From Echinarachnius parma (taxonomy: Eukaryota > Echinodermata > Echinoidea > Clypeasteroida > Echinarachniidae): a DNA stretch of 64,000 nt. The position numbers and the translations under genes are program-made. The notes under the pieces are model-generated. The model had not been told where the DNA came from and made no database searches. It was given only the letters and a program-made list of their open reading frames with translations. Every line of letters starts with the position of its first letter. The stretch's first letter is position 1. Of this stretch, positions 35,056-46,885 are shown piece after piece. The DNA lies in contig JBAMJV010000870.1 of assembly GCA_037951105.1 (NCBI GenBank), positions 1 through 64,000 of the forward strand, written 5' to 3'.

Positions 35056-35097
<42 letters not shown>
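35056..35097. repeat. 42-nt poly(C) tract
   Basis: An unbroken run of C, then ACCCCACCCCC. It is the longest homopolymer in the window and lies about 105 bp upstream of host exon 2, within intron 1. Confidence 0.97.
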
Positions 35098-35201
35098 ACC
35101 CCACCCCCAATACAAGAAAACGGGCTTGATAGGTTAAAGGTCAAATTCAGCCTGTTTATGTTTTTGTTTTCTTTTTCTTTTATTTATTTAATTTTCTTCA
35201 G

Positions 35202-35241
35202 GACAAACGCTTGTTTCTCATCGTGCTGCTCGTAATGAAAG
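35202..35241 (+). CDS. Exon 2: signal peptide
   Basis: This is a 40-nt exon between a strong acceptor (long T-rich tract, TTCTTCAG) and the strong donor GTATGT. Read in phase 0 after the ATG of exon 1 it gives MDKRLFLIVLLVMK plus one base. It has a charged n-region (DKR) and a hydrophobic core (LFLIVLLVM), as expected for secretion into the ER. It ends in phase 1, matching the entry phase of the exon at 40699. It lies about 100 bp downstream of a 42-nt poly(C) tract. The evidence is splice signals plus reading-frame logic; the exon is too short for homology. Confidence 0.5.
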
Positions 35242-35412
35242 GTATGTATTAAATAGCACAAACATTTGAACTATCTATATACCTGTTAATATGGGGACAT
35301 CTGTATCATGTCTCAAGTGTCGATATCAATTACAACACGAATGGTCAAACTTGATTTATGTTGATTAAATCTTGTACTGTGTAAATCACTGTTGGCATGC
35401 TAGAAAGTTACA

Positions 35413-36004
35413 TTAAAGGGGGAGTACAGTTTTGGTAAGGCTTGTACTTTGTAATCACTGTTTGCATGGTAGAAAGTTACATTAAAGGGTAGTACAGTCT
35501 TTGGTAAGGCTGAACCTTTAGCAACCAAAACTTGCACCGTAACATTACAAACTAATATTTATAACTCTCACCATGCTCGAAAGGTATACAAAATTACAAA
35601 CGGCAAAGTAAAAAAGCCTGTTATCATTTAAAAGAGCCATCAAACACACTTGTGGGCGCTCTTAATTGGTTTCAACCATTTTCCATACAAAATTATGCAT
35701 GTGATGTTTTTAATGAAATAGTAATGAAAGAGATTGATCATCAAAAAACTATTAAAAACCGCTTTTGAAAATCTTTGAAAAAGTGTAAGCATTTTTTAAT
35801 TTTTTGTTTAAATCATCGAATAAATTTGGGGCCCAAATGTATTACGATCGGATATATTTATTGATATTTCAGCATTTCTGAATTGATTTTGACCAAATAA
35901 ACTTTACTCTGCCATTAGAAATTGCATGTTCTTTCAAATACGACACTCGGTTACAAATTGTGTTGTTCAGTGCCCTCTCTACCAGAACTGAAGTACCCCT
36001 TTAA
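35413..36004 (+). mobile_element. Family A MITE, copy 7, with duplicated left terminus
   Basis: The left TIR occurs twice: at 35413 (partial, about 34 bp) and again at 35482. They are separated by a repeated flank containing AGAAAGTTACATTAAAGG. The full element runs 35482-36004 with TTAA at both ends. It lies in host intron 2. Confidence 0.9.
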
Positions 36005-37221
36005 TGGATGTTAATTTATATGTTGCGCACTTCCTTCCAATAAATGGCATATTTCTAGCATGACACTGGCCGCTATTAAACTCTCATATCCTCCACCCAA
36101 AGGCGGGAAAATAAAAGGTGAATACATGTGCTCCCACCAGCAACATATGTACTGCAAAATAATTCAACGAACATGAATTATAACAGACTAGGCGTATACG
36201 TCGCAAAAAAGGGGGTTAGGGTGCAAGGTCAATCGCTGGCGGGACACATGACCTTGGCAGACGAGCGTATAGCCAACCAAACATTAATGAACAACATTTG
36301 AGAGGAGCGGGATTGCATGCGTATTATATATCAATCATAATTTCAATTAAACCCCTTATTCTCAAGTGGCACAAAAGCTTAACGAAATAACAATTTCGTG
36401 CGTGTATTATTTTAAAATTAACAAAAACATAATTTGTGTTGTGGCAAAAAATGCCAATTTCGCCTGGCAGGGGCGAAAAATCCTATTCCAAAAACACCTT
36501 GTTTAAAGAAAAGAATGTTATCTTATTCCAAATCAACAAATAATGTAAGGTGAAAGAAAAAGGACCAAAATTCCCCTGCGACCCACGCGCGGCGTGCGAT
36601 CAAGCAAGCTTCAGGCAATATAAATCCAACAAATTATCTCATCACCCCATAGTTTGTGGTGGTTGGGGTTGGTGGTGGATATTTTTTCTCTAATCAACAT
36701 AGATCGACATGCTTTCCGAACAAACAACCATGAACGAATGAATCTACAAAAATCTCCTAAACTTCTCCAATAGCTTTCCACGCTATACCGGCCATATTTA
36801 TCAAACAAACATGTTTTGCCCAAATCAGTATCCAGGCAAAACGAGGTTCAATAACAAACAAAGATATAATTTCTAAATAAAAGTCAATACCATCCCAGAG
36901 AGGCAGGAAGCGGTATAGGGTTTCCAAACATCCATCTCAAGTTGAGGGGGATCGGCTGATAAGCCACTAACTTGTTATTCATAGTCTAATTGAACTTTAC
37001 AATGCTAGTCTATTGTTCAGACTGTAAAGCGAATTATTTTATCACTAGCGAGCGAACCAAATCAAATCCCCCTTAATCCTCCCTAATGTGGTTTTCAATT
37101 TTCCTCCCGGCCGGTAAGCGGGCTAAATTCCCCCTAAATTCTTGGTTCTGGAGTTAGAGTAACGTAACTTAACACCTGTCATGTCTTGTCGCGTTAAGTT
37201 TGATTAACAAACTCAACAAAA
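36005..37221. other. Intronic sequence, nothing recognised
   Basis: AT-rich. A small inverted repeat TTTCGCCTGGCAGGGGCGAAA lies at about 36459. No coding frame or repeat family was identified. Confidence 0.5.
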
Positions 37222-37286
37222 TAGTAGGGTGGTAAGGGGGCCCGTGACTGCATTTTGGAGTACAATTCTTTTACTTGACACAAATA

Positions 37287-37885
37287 TTCCTTGGATCAAA
37301 AAAAGAACATTCATCCAAAGAGACACTTTGTATCTATGCAAATCAGGCCTAATTTCCATAATTTATGTAAATTTGTTCATGGAAATGGGATATTCCATAC
37401 AAATTGGTGTTTTTATTGATCTGAAATAGAACATATTCCATGGATCAAAAGAAGAAAATTAATTCAAAGAGACACTCTGTATCTTTGCAAATTAGGCTTA
37501 ATTTGAGTAAGTTATGCAAATGTATTCATGGGAATGGGATATCTATGACAATGGGGTTTTAATTAAGATATTTGACAGAACATATTCCTTGGATCAAAAG
37601 AAAAAAATTAATCCAAAGATGCACTCTTTATCTATGCAAAGTAGGCCTAATTTCCATTATGTATGCCAATTTATTCATGGGAATGGGATATCTATAATAA
37701 ACGGTTTATTTATTGTTGTATTTGAGAGATCATATTTCTTGGATCAAAAGAATGAAATTCATCCAAAGATACACTCTTTATCTTTGCAAACTAGGCCGAG
37801 GCTAATGTCCATAATTTATTCAAATGCATTAATAGGAATGGGATATTTTATAAATATTGTGTTTTTATTGGGATGTTGAGAACAT
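37287..37885. repeat. Tandem repeat, 4 x about 150 bp
   Basis: Units start at TTCC-TTGGATCAAAA: 37287, 37436, 37585 and 37735. All contain ATCCAAAGA, ACTCTTTATCT, TTCATGGGAATGGGATAT and a TTTTTATTG end. A 121-codon frame spans it by chance of spacing. Confidence 0.92.
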
Positions 37886-39491
37886 ATGAGACCCAGTCAT
37901 AGAGAATGAGTATTAAGTCGGTGTGGGTCTTTAGTACATAGAGTCTCAAAATCATTACAAAATTCTCTTTTGCTGAATATTTGTAACTTTACGGAATTCG
38001 ATTTGTACATGTTTCATCTACATTCTCTGAAAATTTCCTGTCCTTATTCGTAATGTTTACCGTACATAATGATTTTTCTTAGCAACCTTCATTTCGGTTT
38101 CGACCAGAAACTCGTTTTATCCGCGCTGGCTGTTCATGATCGACCGTGAAACGAACGCCACTAGCTATGTGTGATGCGACCGCGGCGCGGCGAGAGTAAA
38201 CCACTGTACAGTGATTGGTCAAACTGACCTGAATAGTTGTATTGTCCGTACGTTGTATTATTTCCGGGAAGCGTTTGCAGCCTACTGTATAGTACCGCAA
38301 TGAATCGCGCTGGGCAGTTATACCAACCTATTACTTGCACATCATAGCGCAGTGCGCAGCCTACCATATCCTACTCTATCAAACTGCGTTTTCTTTGTCT
38401 AGCAGTACATGCAGTGGTACAGCGACGGTATATATATTTTGTTTCTAATCAACAAGTTTTCGTCAAAATATTACATTTAAAATATATATCACTGTAACTT
38501 TCAACAAGATTTCCAATTTACTCTATTATACAAAATTACAATTTATTCCGTATTATCAACATGACCACGCGATGCCTGTATTACGGTGATATAAGTAACG
38601 ATTCGTTTTAGTTGGTTGAAATTATGAATTTTTTGAATGATTTATGAATTAATGCGAGCAGCGGAAATTAATTTATCAGATAAATAGATAGACTGCCAAA
38701 AATATCCAATTATCTAAGTGCAGGAGTATGCCTCTGTTTCTATTCCATTTTATTTTCACACGATACAAACCCGTACAGGGGTAATTATGCTAAGCCTAAT
38801 CGCAAGGGTTCAACCATGGACTTATAAGTATTGGTTATCCTTCACTTTAGTGTTCTAAATTATTTATGTTCGCTTACTTCAGTCAACACTTCGACTATTA
38901 GACCGGCAGCTCAGAGGTCTTTTGTGCATCGAAAAGCGTACTGATTGTTGAACATATGAATATTTAGAGGAAAATGTAACAAAACCAACAATATGAGTCT
39001 CCCGGGCTGTACCTGGTGGGAAAGTAGCCCTTTGCGCCTCCAAAGTTTGACCCCTGGGGATTGTCCGATGCTTCTATTTGTTTGCGAATTTACTGTGTTC
39101 AACATTGCTCGCTACGGTGTAAGCGAAATAGTGGGGACACCTATTACAAAAGAATCGCTGATGCGGATCTTCAAATTTCGGAACATTTTACTTTGCCTGT
39201 TTTAAAAGACGAAATACACGTCGATTCATTGGGGATTATATCCATAACCTTTTGCAACTTTACAAATATGTCTTACAGATTATAGAATACATAATGATAG
39301 CACGTTTGCATATGCCAAAGGCCATATAAATACCTTTTGAATGAGCCCCATCACCAAAGCAACATCAGACATGGCTTCCACTTCCAAATGGATTTCACAC
39401 ATTAAAACAACACCCGTGTATAAATATACCGGGATGAAAACTAAAGTAAATAGCCAAATGCAGAGGAACCATGATGAGCGCATGGCATAGC

Positions 39492-39529
<38 letters not shown>

Positions 39530-39924
39530 GACAAATGTGGTGACAATATAGAAATGTATCAATAGAGCCTTTACTCTGTGCAGTCATGTTCAGAGTGGCA
39601 GATGGTTGTCATGGGAAATCTTTTGCTCTCTTTCATAAGAACAATTTTACAGCTATTGCATCAAGGAATTTCTAATCGATGTAACAAGTAACCATTCAGT
39701 CCTTTCAATTCGATGAATACACGTCTTTCTCACTTGACCGTAGCATTGCACATATAATTGCCCTTTGTCTGACTTTGTGCAGCGATTTTGTTTTTCACTC
39801 TACGTGCATGACGTAGGGAAATGTGGAAGCTCCGCTTTTTAAAACATAACTTTTGCGAGTCGACTTTCAATATTCAGAGGCATCTGCAGGGTAATTTAAC
39901 GGATGACATTTGTGGTTGGGCGGG

Positions 39925-40380
39925 GTGGGGGCTGGAAAAGGGGATATAAAGGAGTACTACGTTACCTGCTTGGTTTTAGGGTTTTAATTAAATATGAACA
40001 GAGAATGGGACTAGTGTCGAGAGGGGAGAAGGGGGAGGGCATAACAATGTTTTATGGATGGCTAGGGATAACCAAGCGGGGGCGGCTGGATAAGGGGATA
40101 TAAAGCACCGTATGTTACCTGCTTGGTTTTAGGGTTTTAATTAAATATGAACAGAGAATGGGACTAGTGTCGGGAGGGGAGAAGGGGGAGGGCATAACAA
40201 TGTTTTATGGATGGCTAGGGGTAACCAAGGGGGGGGGGGGGGCTGGATAAGGGAATATAAAGGAGTTATGTTACCTCTTTGGTTTAAGGGTTTTAATTAA
40301 ATATGAATAGAGAATGGGACTAGTTTCGGGAGGGGAGAAGGGGGAGGGCATAACAATGTTTTATGGATGGCTAGGGGGCA
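39925..40380. repeat. Tandem repeat, 3 x about 155 bp
   Basis: The marker AAATATGAACAGAGAATGGG occurs at about 39990, 40143 and 40299. Each unit also has GTTACCTGCTTGGTTTTAGG and ATAACAATGTTTTATGGATG. Confidence 0.92.
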
Positions 40381-40698
40381 CCGCCAATCGCTTTATGGAC
40401 CCTCTCAAAAGACTGGGGGCTCCTAATTTGCATAGATACAGAGTGTCTCTTTGGATTAATTTTCTTCTTTTGATCCAAGGAATACGTGTGCCAAGTAAAA
40501 CAATCTTACCCCAAACTGCCGTGAACACCCATATTTTTAGCCCTTAACAACCCTACTAAAAGAAAACATACACACGAACAGATTCAACGGGATGAAGTGA
40601 ACAAATGAATTCATTGATGTTATTGGTAGTTATCTATTTCCGCTTGGTCACGGTCACAACTGAAGTTAGATTTCTTTCTTCTTTCGTTGATACCACAG

Positions 40699-40860
40699 GT
40701 CGCCTTTGCGACGAGTGCAACCGCTCCATTCGGTGTTCCAACATCACACTTCCCGGAGGCAAGGTTGTGAGCATAGTTCCCAAGACTGCGACTTCGAGGG
40801 GAAAACGCATCCCGGTCCTGGCCCAGACCGGCCAGGTCAATCTGGTTTGCTCTTTACCAG
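40699..40860 (+). CDS. Exon 3: Cys-rich segment of unknown family
   Basis: The acceptor is TACCACAG after a pyrimidine-rich tract, and the exon is 162 nt with phase 1 at both ends. It encodes about 54 residues with four cysteines: a CDEC pair near the N-terminus, another at about residue 13 after SIR, and one near the C-terminus in NLVCSLPG. Between them are a glycosylation-type NIT site and a basic TSRGKR stretch. I do not recognise the fold. The frame runs into a stop only after the proposed donor CAG/GTTCGT, which is a weak donor. GC content is far higher than the flanks, as expected of coding sequence. It would follow the signal peptide directly, so it is the mature N-terminus. Confidence 0.55.
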
Positions 40861-41645
40861 GTTCGTACTGATCCTTTGCCATAAAACCCTTCAAGTGATC
40901 CAGATATTTCTTAAATTCAACCAACATCACGTTGAACTTTCCACACTTCTATTAAATTATGTTGTTTTTCTTGTTTGTAATATAGGTAATGATAACATAT
41001 TGCATAATTTAAAAATGATCAGAATAACCGAATCAATTTAAGGAAATTTCATAATCGAAATTGTTTTTTTTTACACTAACTTCTTGTCTGACTCAACCAA
41101 GATAAATGGAACCTAGATCATTACGTGCCAATGTCACATTTTTGTGAGTTACAATACACACAAATGTCATAGAGCATTAACATCCCTGGCACGTTAAGAG
41201 TTGAATTAACGTTTTAAGGGAATGTACCAACATGTTTGCTTAATTATATGAGAATCTCGTTTCAAAATGAAATCGATAGTGGAATACCTGAAAAATTACA
41301 CGCCCTTTGTTTAAGAAAGAGTATGCATGTATGCATGGAAATGATAGGACAATCTAATTTAAAGCACCGTGGTACATATTATTTTGGAAATCCAGCTAGC
41401 TTAATACAATTTGTTATGACATGGCTAAAAGAAGAAAAAAAAAACGGTTTAAGTCTGTACGTAATGCTCATACAGACAAGCCTAGTTCGGAACCTGGATA
41501 TTGCTTTTTGATCGCTAAATAGTATGATCCGAAATGGACTTTACATGTAACTAAGCTAGCAGGGTTTTACAAATATTAGCCAGGACCTCGGGTAACAACT
41601 ATGCAAGTGACATTTCTCAGTTGCCCACCACCTTGTTTAATTCAG

Positions 41646-41753
41646 ATTGTCTTAGAAACCCGTGTCCATATGGCCAATGTGTTGAGACCGAGGATGGGTT
41701 CTCCTGCGTGTATCCGTGCCCGGCCTCCTTGACTCGTGAACAATGTGAAGCGG
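41646..41753 (+). CDS. Exon 4: EGF-like domain
   Basis: The acceptor is TTTAATTCAG, the donor GTATGT, and the exon is 108 nt with phase 1-1, the standard phase for shuffled EGF exons. The encoded segment contains CLRNPC, then CPYGQCVETEDGFSC, then VYPC and EQC. That is six cysteines with spacing C-x4-C-x4-C-x8-C-x3-C-x8-C. Ordinary EGF domains have one residue between Cys4 and Cys5; here there are three, so the third disulphide loop is atypical. No calcium-binding DxDE prefix is visible. The last Cys is only a few residues from the next exon's discoidin start, so it may instead serve as the first Cys of that domain. Confidence 0.78.
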
Positions 41754-41875
41754 GTATGTCAAACCTACTAATATGAAATAATTGTATGAATGTACTAGTT
41801 TAATATTCATTGTTATTAATCATGGAGGTGTTTTACAAAGATCCCCAATCGAACCAGTCAAAATAATTGTTGGAC

Positions 41876-42272
41876 TTAAAGGGTACTACTACCCATAACT
41901 CTTTAGTATTCCATTCCATCAACAATTTCACCAAAATATGTTTCCAGAAAAGAAAAAAAATAATTGGAAAACGCATCACCATTCTAAAGCATGCGTTCAT
42001 GGGTCTGAATGTACAAGACTAATTTGTCCAGAGCCAACGAATCGCCCGGGATTTTATTGTCTCCAAACGTACGCGTGAATAGCATTGGCGCACTCGCAAA
42101 TGTTTGGCCTGTACGGAAACAGGAAATAGTAATGGTTCCGTAAGTGGTTGAAATTAATTGCTTTGTTTATGAATTACACAACGCTTTGCAAAATGTTGGG
42201 TATCTATTTATTATCACAAAACGGTACCAAACACATAATTATGTGTTGTTCTTCGCCTGGTGGTCCCCTTTA
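41876..42272 (+). mobile_element. Family C TTAA element, uninterrupted
   Basis: TTAA flanks lie at 41876-41879 and 42269-42272, with termini AGGGTACTACTACCC and GGTGGTCCCCT. It is non-coding and lies 122 bp downstream of the EGF exon, in the long host intron. Confidence 0.88.
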
Positions 42273-42709
42273 ACTTGTATTGAATGCCATTTGTAGCTTC
42301 TGAACTAGACATAGTCAAGAGAGCAAAATGGGAATGTTTTGAATGTTAGGCAAATATAATATTGATAACTTGAAATTTGTTTGATAAAAGAAAATGTTAA
42401 TGACTTTATCAAAATTTAAGTCCTGTTTCAAGAATTTGTTTAACAATTCAACAGCGAAACTAATGGCTTTCCATAATTGTTAAGTCAACTTAGTGCTACG
42501 TTCGACTTGCGATCTTTAGGCAGTTTTCGATTGCTTAGACGAGGTCCGTTGACCTGTCGTCCCAGTGAGGTACCACAATGAATTGACTAGGCACGTTGAC
42601 TGTTCTTGACCGTTTCGATTTCACACGACGACGCGTGTTCAAATCTCTGGACAGTTACGACATGCAGCACTCACGCGAAAGTTGCAGATAAGATGTGTTT
42701 TAGATCTAA

Positions 42710-44285
42710 TACAGTCAAACCTGTGTATAGTGACCTCCAAATGGAAACAATAAAGTGGCCGCTATAAACAGGTGACCCTTATGGACAGGTTCTATAAAAT
42801 AGTTTAAAGTCAAACCTCTGTATAGTGACCACTCAATGACAACAATGACATTTTTACTAAATTGCAAGTGACCTTCATAGACAGGTACCAAAATATTGTT
42901 TACAATCAAACCTGTGTATAACGACCACCAAAGGGATACTCACAATTGGCCCGTACAAACAGGTGTCCATTACAGACAGGTTCCAAAATATCGTTTACAG
43001 TCAAACCTGTGTATAATGACCACCAAAGGGAAAATATCCCCTTGGTGGTCGTTGTTTATATTTTAAACAGGTGTCCATTACGAACAGGTTCCAAAATATA
43101 GTCAAACCTGTGTATAATGACCACCAAATGGAAATTTAAAAATTGGCCACTATAATCAGGTGACCATTATAGACAGGCTCCGAAATATCGTTTACAATCA
43201 AACCTGTGTATAACGACCACCAAATGGATACACACAATTGGCCCGTGTAAACAGGTGTCCATTACAGACAGGTTCTAAAATATCGTTTACAGTCAATCCT
43301 GTGTCTAATGACCACCAAAGGGATATAATCAATTGGTCGCTTTAAACAGGTGTCCATTACAGACAGGTGCCAAAATATATTTTAGTCAAACATGTGTAAT
43401 ATGACCACCAATGAAAAACAAGAAAATTGGCCGCTATAAACAGGAGACCTTTATAGACCAGTTCCATCAATCATATGTGACCTTACACCACAAAACGACC
43501 GTTATGTCGCTGTGGTAGTTTCTCTTTTATTAGCTAAAATAGTCAAATTTTGTTAAAAATCTGAGATTTAGGATTTTGGTATTTCCTGAATAAGCATATC
43601 TTAATCTAGCTTATGTAACATTTTGAGTATTGGAAATCATGTCTAAATATTATTCTTTCATCCAATATTGTGATCTTATTACAGCGCTTTAATGGAAACT
43701 GATCTTTTAAATGGCCCATTTCTCCAATATTTTAAAAATGCTTCAGCCATATTCCAAGTCTTTGGTGTTCATTTTGAGAGGGTTCGCTTAGTCCAGATAT
43801 GACAAATGAATATACCATTTTAAAGGTAATGATTTCTATTTTAATGTTTTATGAAAAGCAGCAAAATCAGTTTTCCCGACTTATTGGTCGTTTTGTGGTG
43901 TAAGGTCACATATACAGTTAACCCTTTGTACGGTATAGTGACACCCAAGGGCAACAAGACTTGTGGGCGCTATAAACAGGTGACATTTACAGACAAAGTC
44001 CATAAAACAGTATACTGTCTAACCTGTGTATAGTGACCACCCAAAGGAAACAATGGGAGTGGGCGCTATATTGAGGTATCTTATATAGACAGACTCCATA
44101 AAATTAAAATCACATAATCAAACATGTGTATAGTGACCACCCAATGCAGACAAGAAGTGTGGACGCTATTAACAGGTCACATTTATAGACAAGTTCATTT
44201 AAATCATATAGTACAGTTAACCTGTTTACAGAGACCACAAAAGGGAAACAAGAAATAGGTATACAGCTATTAACGATGTGTTTCG
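42710..44285. repeat. About 95-bp minisatellite, two blocks split by a MITE
   Basis: Units begin with TCAAACCTGTGTATAATGAC and contain CACCAAAGGGAAA, a GGCCGCTATAAACAGGTG block and ACAGGTTCCA. Starts fall near 42715, 42810, 42906, 43001, 43104, 43199, 43294 and 43387, then after the MITE near 43915, 44010, 44118 and 44213. An isolated unit fragment occurs at 51545-51590. Confidence 0.9.
43476..43910. mobile_element. TA-flanked MITE inside the 95-bp minisatellite
   Basis: TGTGACCTTACACCACAAAA at the left and its inverse ending GGTCACA are both bordered by TA. It is 435 bp, non-coding, and separates two blocks of the same minisatellite (42715-43465 and 43913-44280). Confidence 0.88.
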
Positions 44286-46492
44286 TAACCAATTAGTGCT
44301 TATCGTCACATATCTAGACCGACGGCAAAACAGGGGTTTACGCGTACTAGATTTCTGGTACGAACTACGGGCATGTAGATACGCATGCGCACTGCTTAAA
44401 AAAATGACGTCATCGTACTAGTCCACTAGTCAAGGCACAAATCGAAAAGTCCGTTTTGTAAAACACCTCCGTATCTAATACCCCCGTCACACCGAGCAGC
44501 GCTTCTACTGTGCTCTTACTGCGCTCTGAAAGATATGGAAGCGCGAGGCGAAGTATATATTATAAGAACGAGTTGAGAATGCAGTGAGAGATGCGTTCAT
44601 TGTTATCCATTAGCCTCAATGGTACACGTATCTGCGATCACGCGGCGCTCCCAAAGCGTTGTACGGTCTCCGAGAACGAGGGAGGGGATTGCGATGCGTT
44701 ACCGTGAACGTTAAAAAGCTCCCTGAGCAAAACTTCAGAGCACCAAACCTCTGCGCTTGTTTTAAACACACCCAAAACAAACATAGGGAGTTTGGCGCTC
44801 TAAACTTTTGTTCAGAGGGTATTATCTATTCACGCATGTGAAATAAACTTCCCATTCATTCCTCTTTGAACAAAAGACATTTCGCAGATCTATTCCAGTG
44901 CAGCTTGCGATCAGCTTGCGATCAGTGCACACTATACCTATATCACATTGCGAAGTTTCGCTTGTACGTGTAGCAACCGCCCATAGAAGGACGAGCCAGG
45001 AGCAACCCTCGATTCATTCGAGTGCGACAAAAAGTTCGCGCAAAATCACATTTGGGGAAAACTCGTGTTATTTCTGGCCAAAACGTGGCGTAGCGTTTCT
45101 AAAGCCCGGCGCAGACAGAGCCGACTTACTAAACAAACTGGAGGCTGAACTGATTGGGGGCACACACTATACACCCCCAAAGCCATGATATCATGCACTT
45201 GAACCCCCAAAAGGGCCCTTTTTTCATCACGGGGGAGGGGGGGGGGGGGCTTGAAGGGTTTACCCCCCCCTCCCCCCACACCACCCCCTTCCCCCTGGCT
45301 ACGCCTATGTCCACTAAGTAATGTGTGGAAAGATTGTGTTTAATGGATGTGCAAAATGCAAAGTAATATTCATTACATGTATCTTATTGCACTGACTTTG
45401 TACAAGGTTTGAACTCTTTAATCGTTTAGATGTTTTAACGAAAGGAAAATTCGAAATCCGCAACCTCTCCTACTCTTCTATTTTTAATACGAATACAACA
45501 AGTATGACAATGTATAGGAGAACCGCTGGAGTTTTAAGTTTTATGGATTTGGACAATGTAAATTCGTGGCACTTTTGATTTTGAATAATCAAAACGTATG
45601 ATGTGGAGGCTTTACGTCATGAAGCGCAAAGTCCCTGAAGGTCCCTAACAAGTAGACATTGGTGTACTAATTTAATTTGTACATAGTTCTGAAAATTAAG
45701 TTTAAATTTATTGATTGATTGTGTATCAACTATTGTGAATTACGCAACACAGACACACCAACCTTTCACCTATCTTCTGCTTCCATATGGAAAAAAATCC
45801 ATGAAATAGTTTTAGAATTATTCTGAATCAAAACAGCCAAGAGTTCTACGATATTTAACTTCAACGTACAGTAGAGTGCTGAGCTGACTCGACCTGATCC
45901 GACCGACCGGACTGTGGCAATGTTACTAGCTTTTTAAAGTCGCTTGAGTCTAAATCAATCCCTGGGGTGTTCCACACAGGTTCTTAATTGAACTTAGGGT
46001 TAGCGCTAAGTTGGACTATCTAGCAGTTATGGAAAACTGTCAGTTTCTTTGTACAATTTTGGTATCGGCTTTTGTTTTACTTGTAAGAGGCGTACATTTA
46101 CAACAAAATTAGTACGCATTTGTTCGCATCGAGAGCATTGAAATTATTGATTTAAATGTTTGTAGCAAGTTTCAAATACTTGCATTTTGTCTTGGGAATA
46201 ATATCTGTTATTTAAAGGATACGAATAGCCTACCATAAATTAATAATATTTGTGAAACAACCCCCCCCCCCCCCCCCTCACAATCACTGGAAATCTGTTC
46301 AATGAATCATTTACGCATTTGTTTGTATGCACAGTGAATTATGTACATTTATGCTACAATACGCTCATCAAAAATACAAAGATAGCCTGCGATTCCTGTA
46401 AAATGGTCATATGCGATCGATCGACATAGCTACGGTCTTAATTTTAAATTAAGATTTACTTTTGCACAAAAAAGTGATATTTCTATTGTCTA
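44286..46492. other. Intronic sequence with poly(G)/(C) tracts
   Basis: GC-richer patch 44480-45130 with short frames but no recognisable domain. G/C tracts lie at 45234-45290 and 46261-46277. A segment at about 45990-46095 recurs at about 60325-60420 (GCTAAGTTGGACTATCTAGC, CAGTTATGGAAAAC). No gene is supported. Confidence 0.5.
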
Positions 46493-46885
46493 TTTAAGGG
46501 AGCTTGTCGAATAAACTGGACATCGGTTATCCCCGTGTAAAACGCTTATCGTGCTTTGTATAAAAATCGCCAGACCGATTGCCCTCGGTTTTTTCATAGA
46601 CCATACTGGATTCTCAACACAACACAAAGATATAAATGGCCGCGGTCTTATGTGCCTATATGACGTTTTCCGTCATTTGTATAGATATTCCGATATCCTC
46701 CGTGTGCCAGAAAGCTAAAACTAAATGCCCTCGGTTTTATATAGCCCACTATCCATACAACACACATATTTGGTGAAGTTGTTCTCTTTCGTTCGGCGTG
46801 GGCTATAGAAAAACCGAGGGCATTCAGTTTGAGATTTCTTGCACACGGACATCGGGATCTCTATAAAGATCGCGGGAAGCCTCTT

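Larger units (their letters stand above)
37222..40558. mobile_element. 3.3-kb terminal-inverted-repeat element with two satellite blocks
   Basis: TAGTAGGGTGGTAAGGGG at 37222 is mirrored by CCCTTAACAACCCTACTA at 40558. The next about 120 bp on each side are also inverted copies (TTCCTTGGATCAAAA, CCAAAGAGACACT, TATCTATGCAAAT). The left end carries four tandem 149-150-bp units; the right side carries three about 155-bp units of a different sequence. No transposase-like frame is evident in the middle. It lies in host intron 2. Confidence 0.7.

Noticed and set aside
37514-37879. 121-codon frame over the 150-bp tandem
   Set aside because: The repeat period (149-150 bp) shifts frame between units and no repeat-level protein pattern is conserved.
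44898-45188. 96-codon frame in a GC-richer patch as an exon
   Set aside because: No acceptor/donor pair with a consistent phase to the host gene and no recognisable domain; it ends in a repeat with G tracts.
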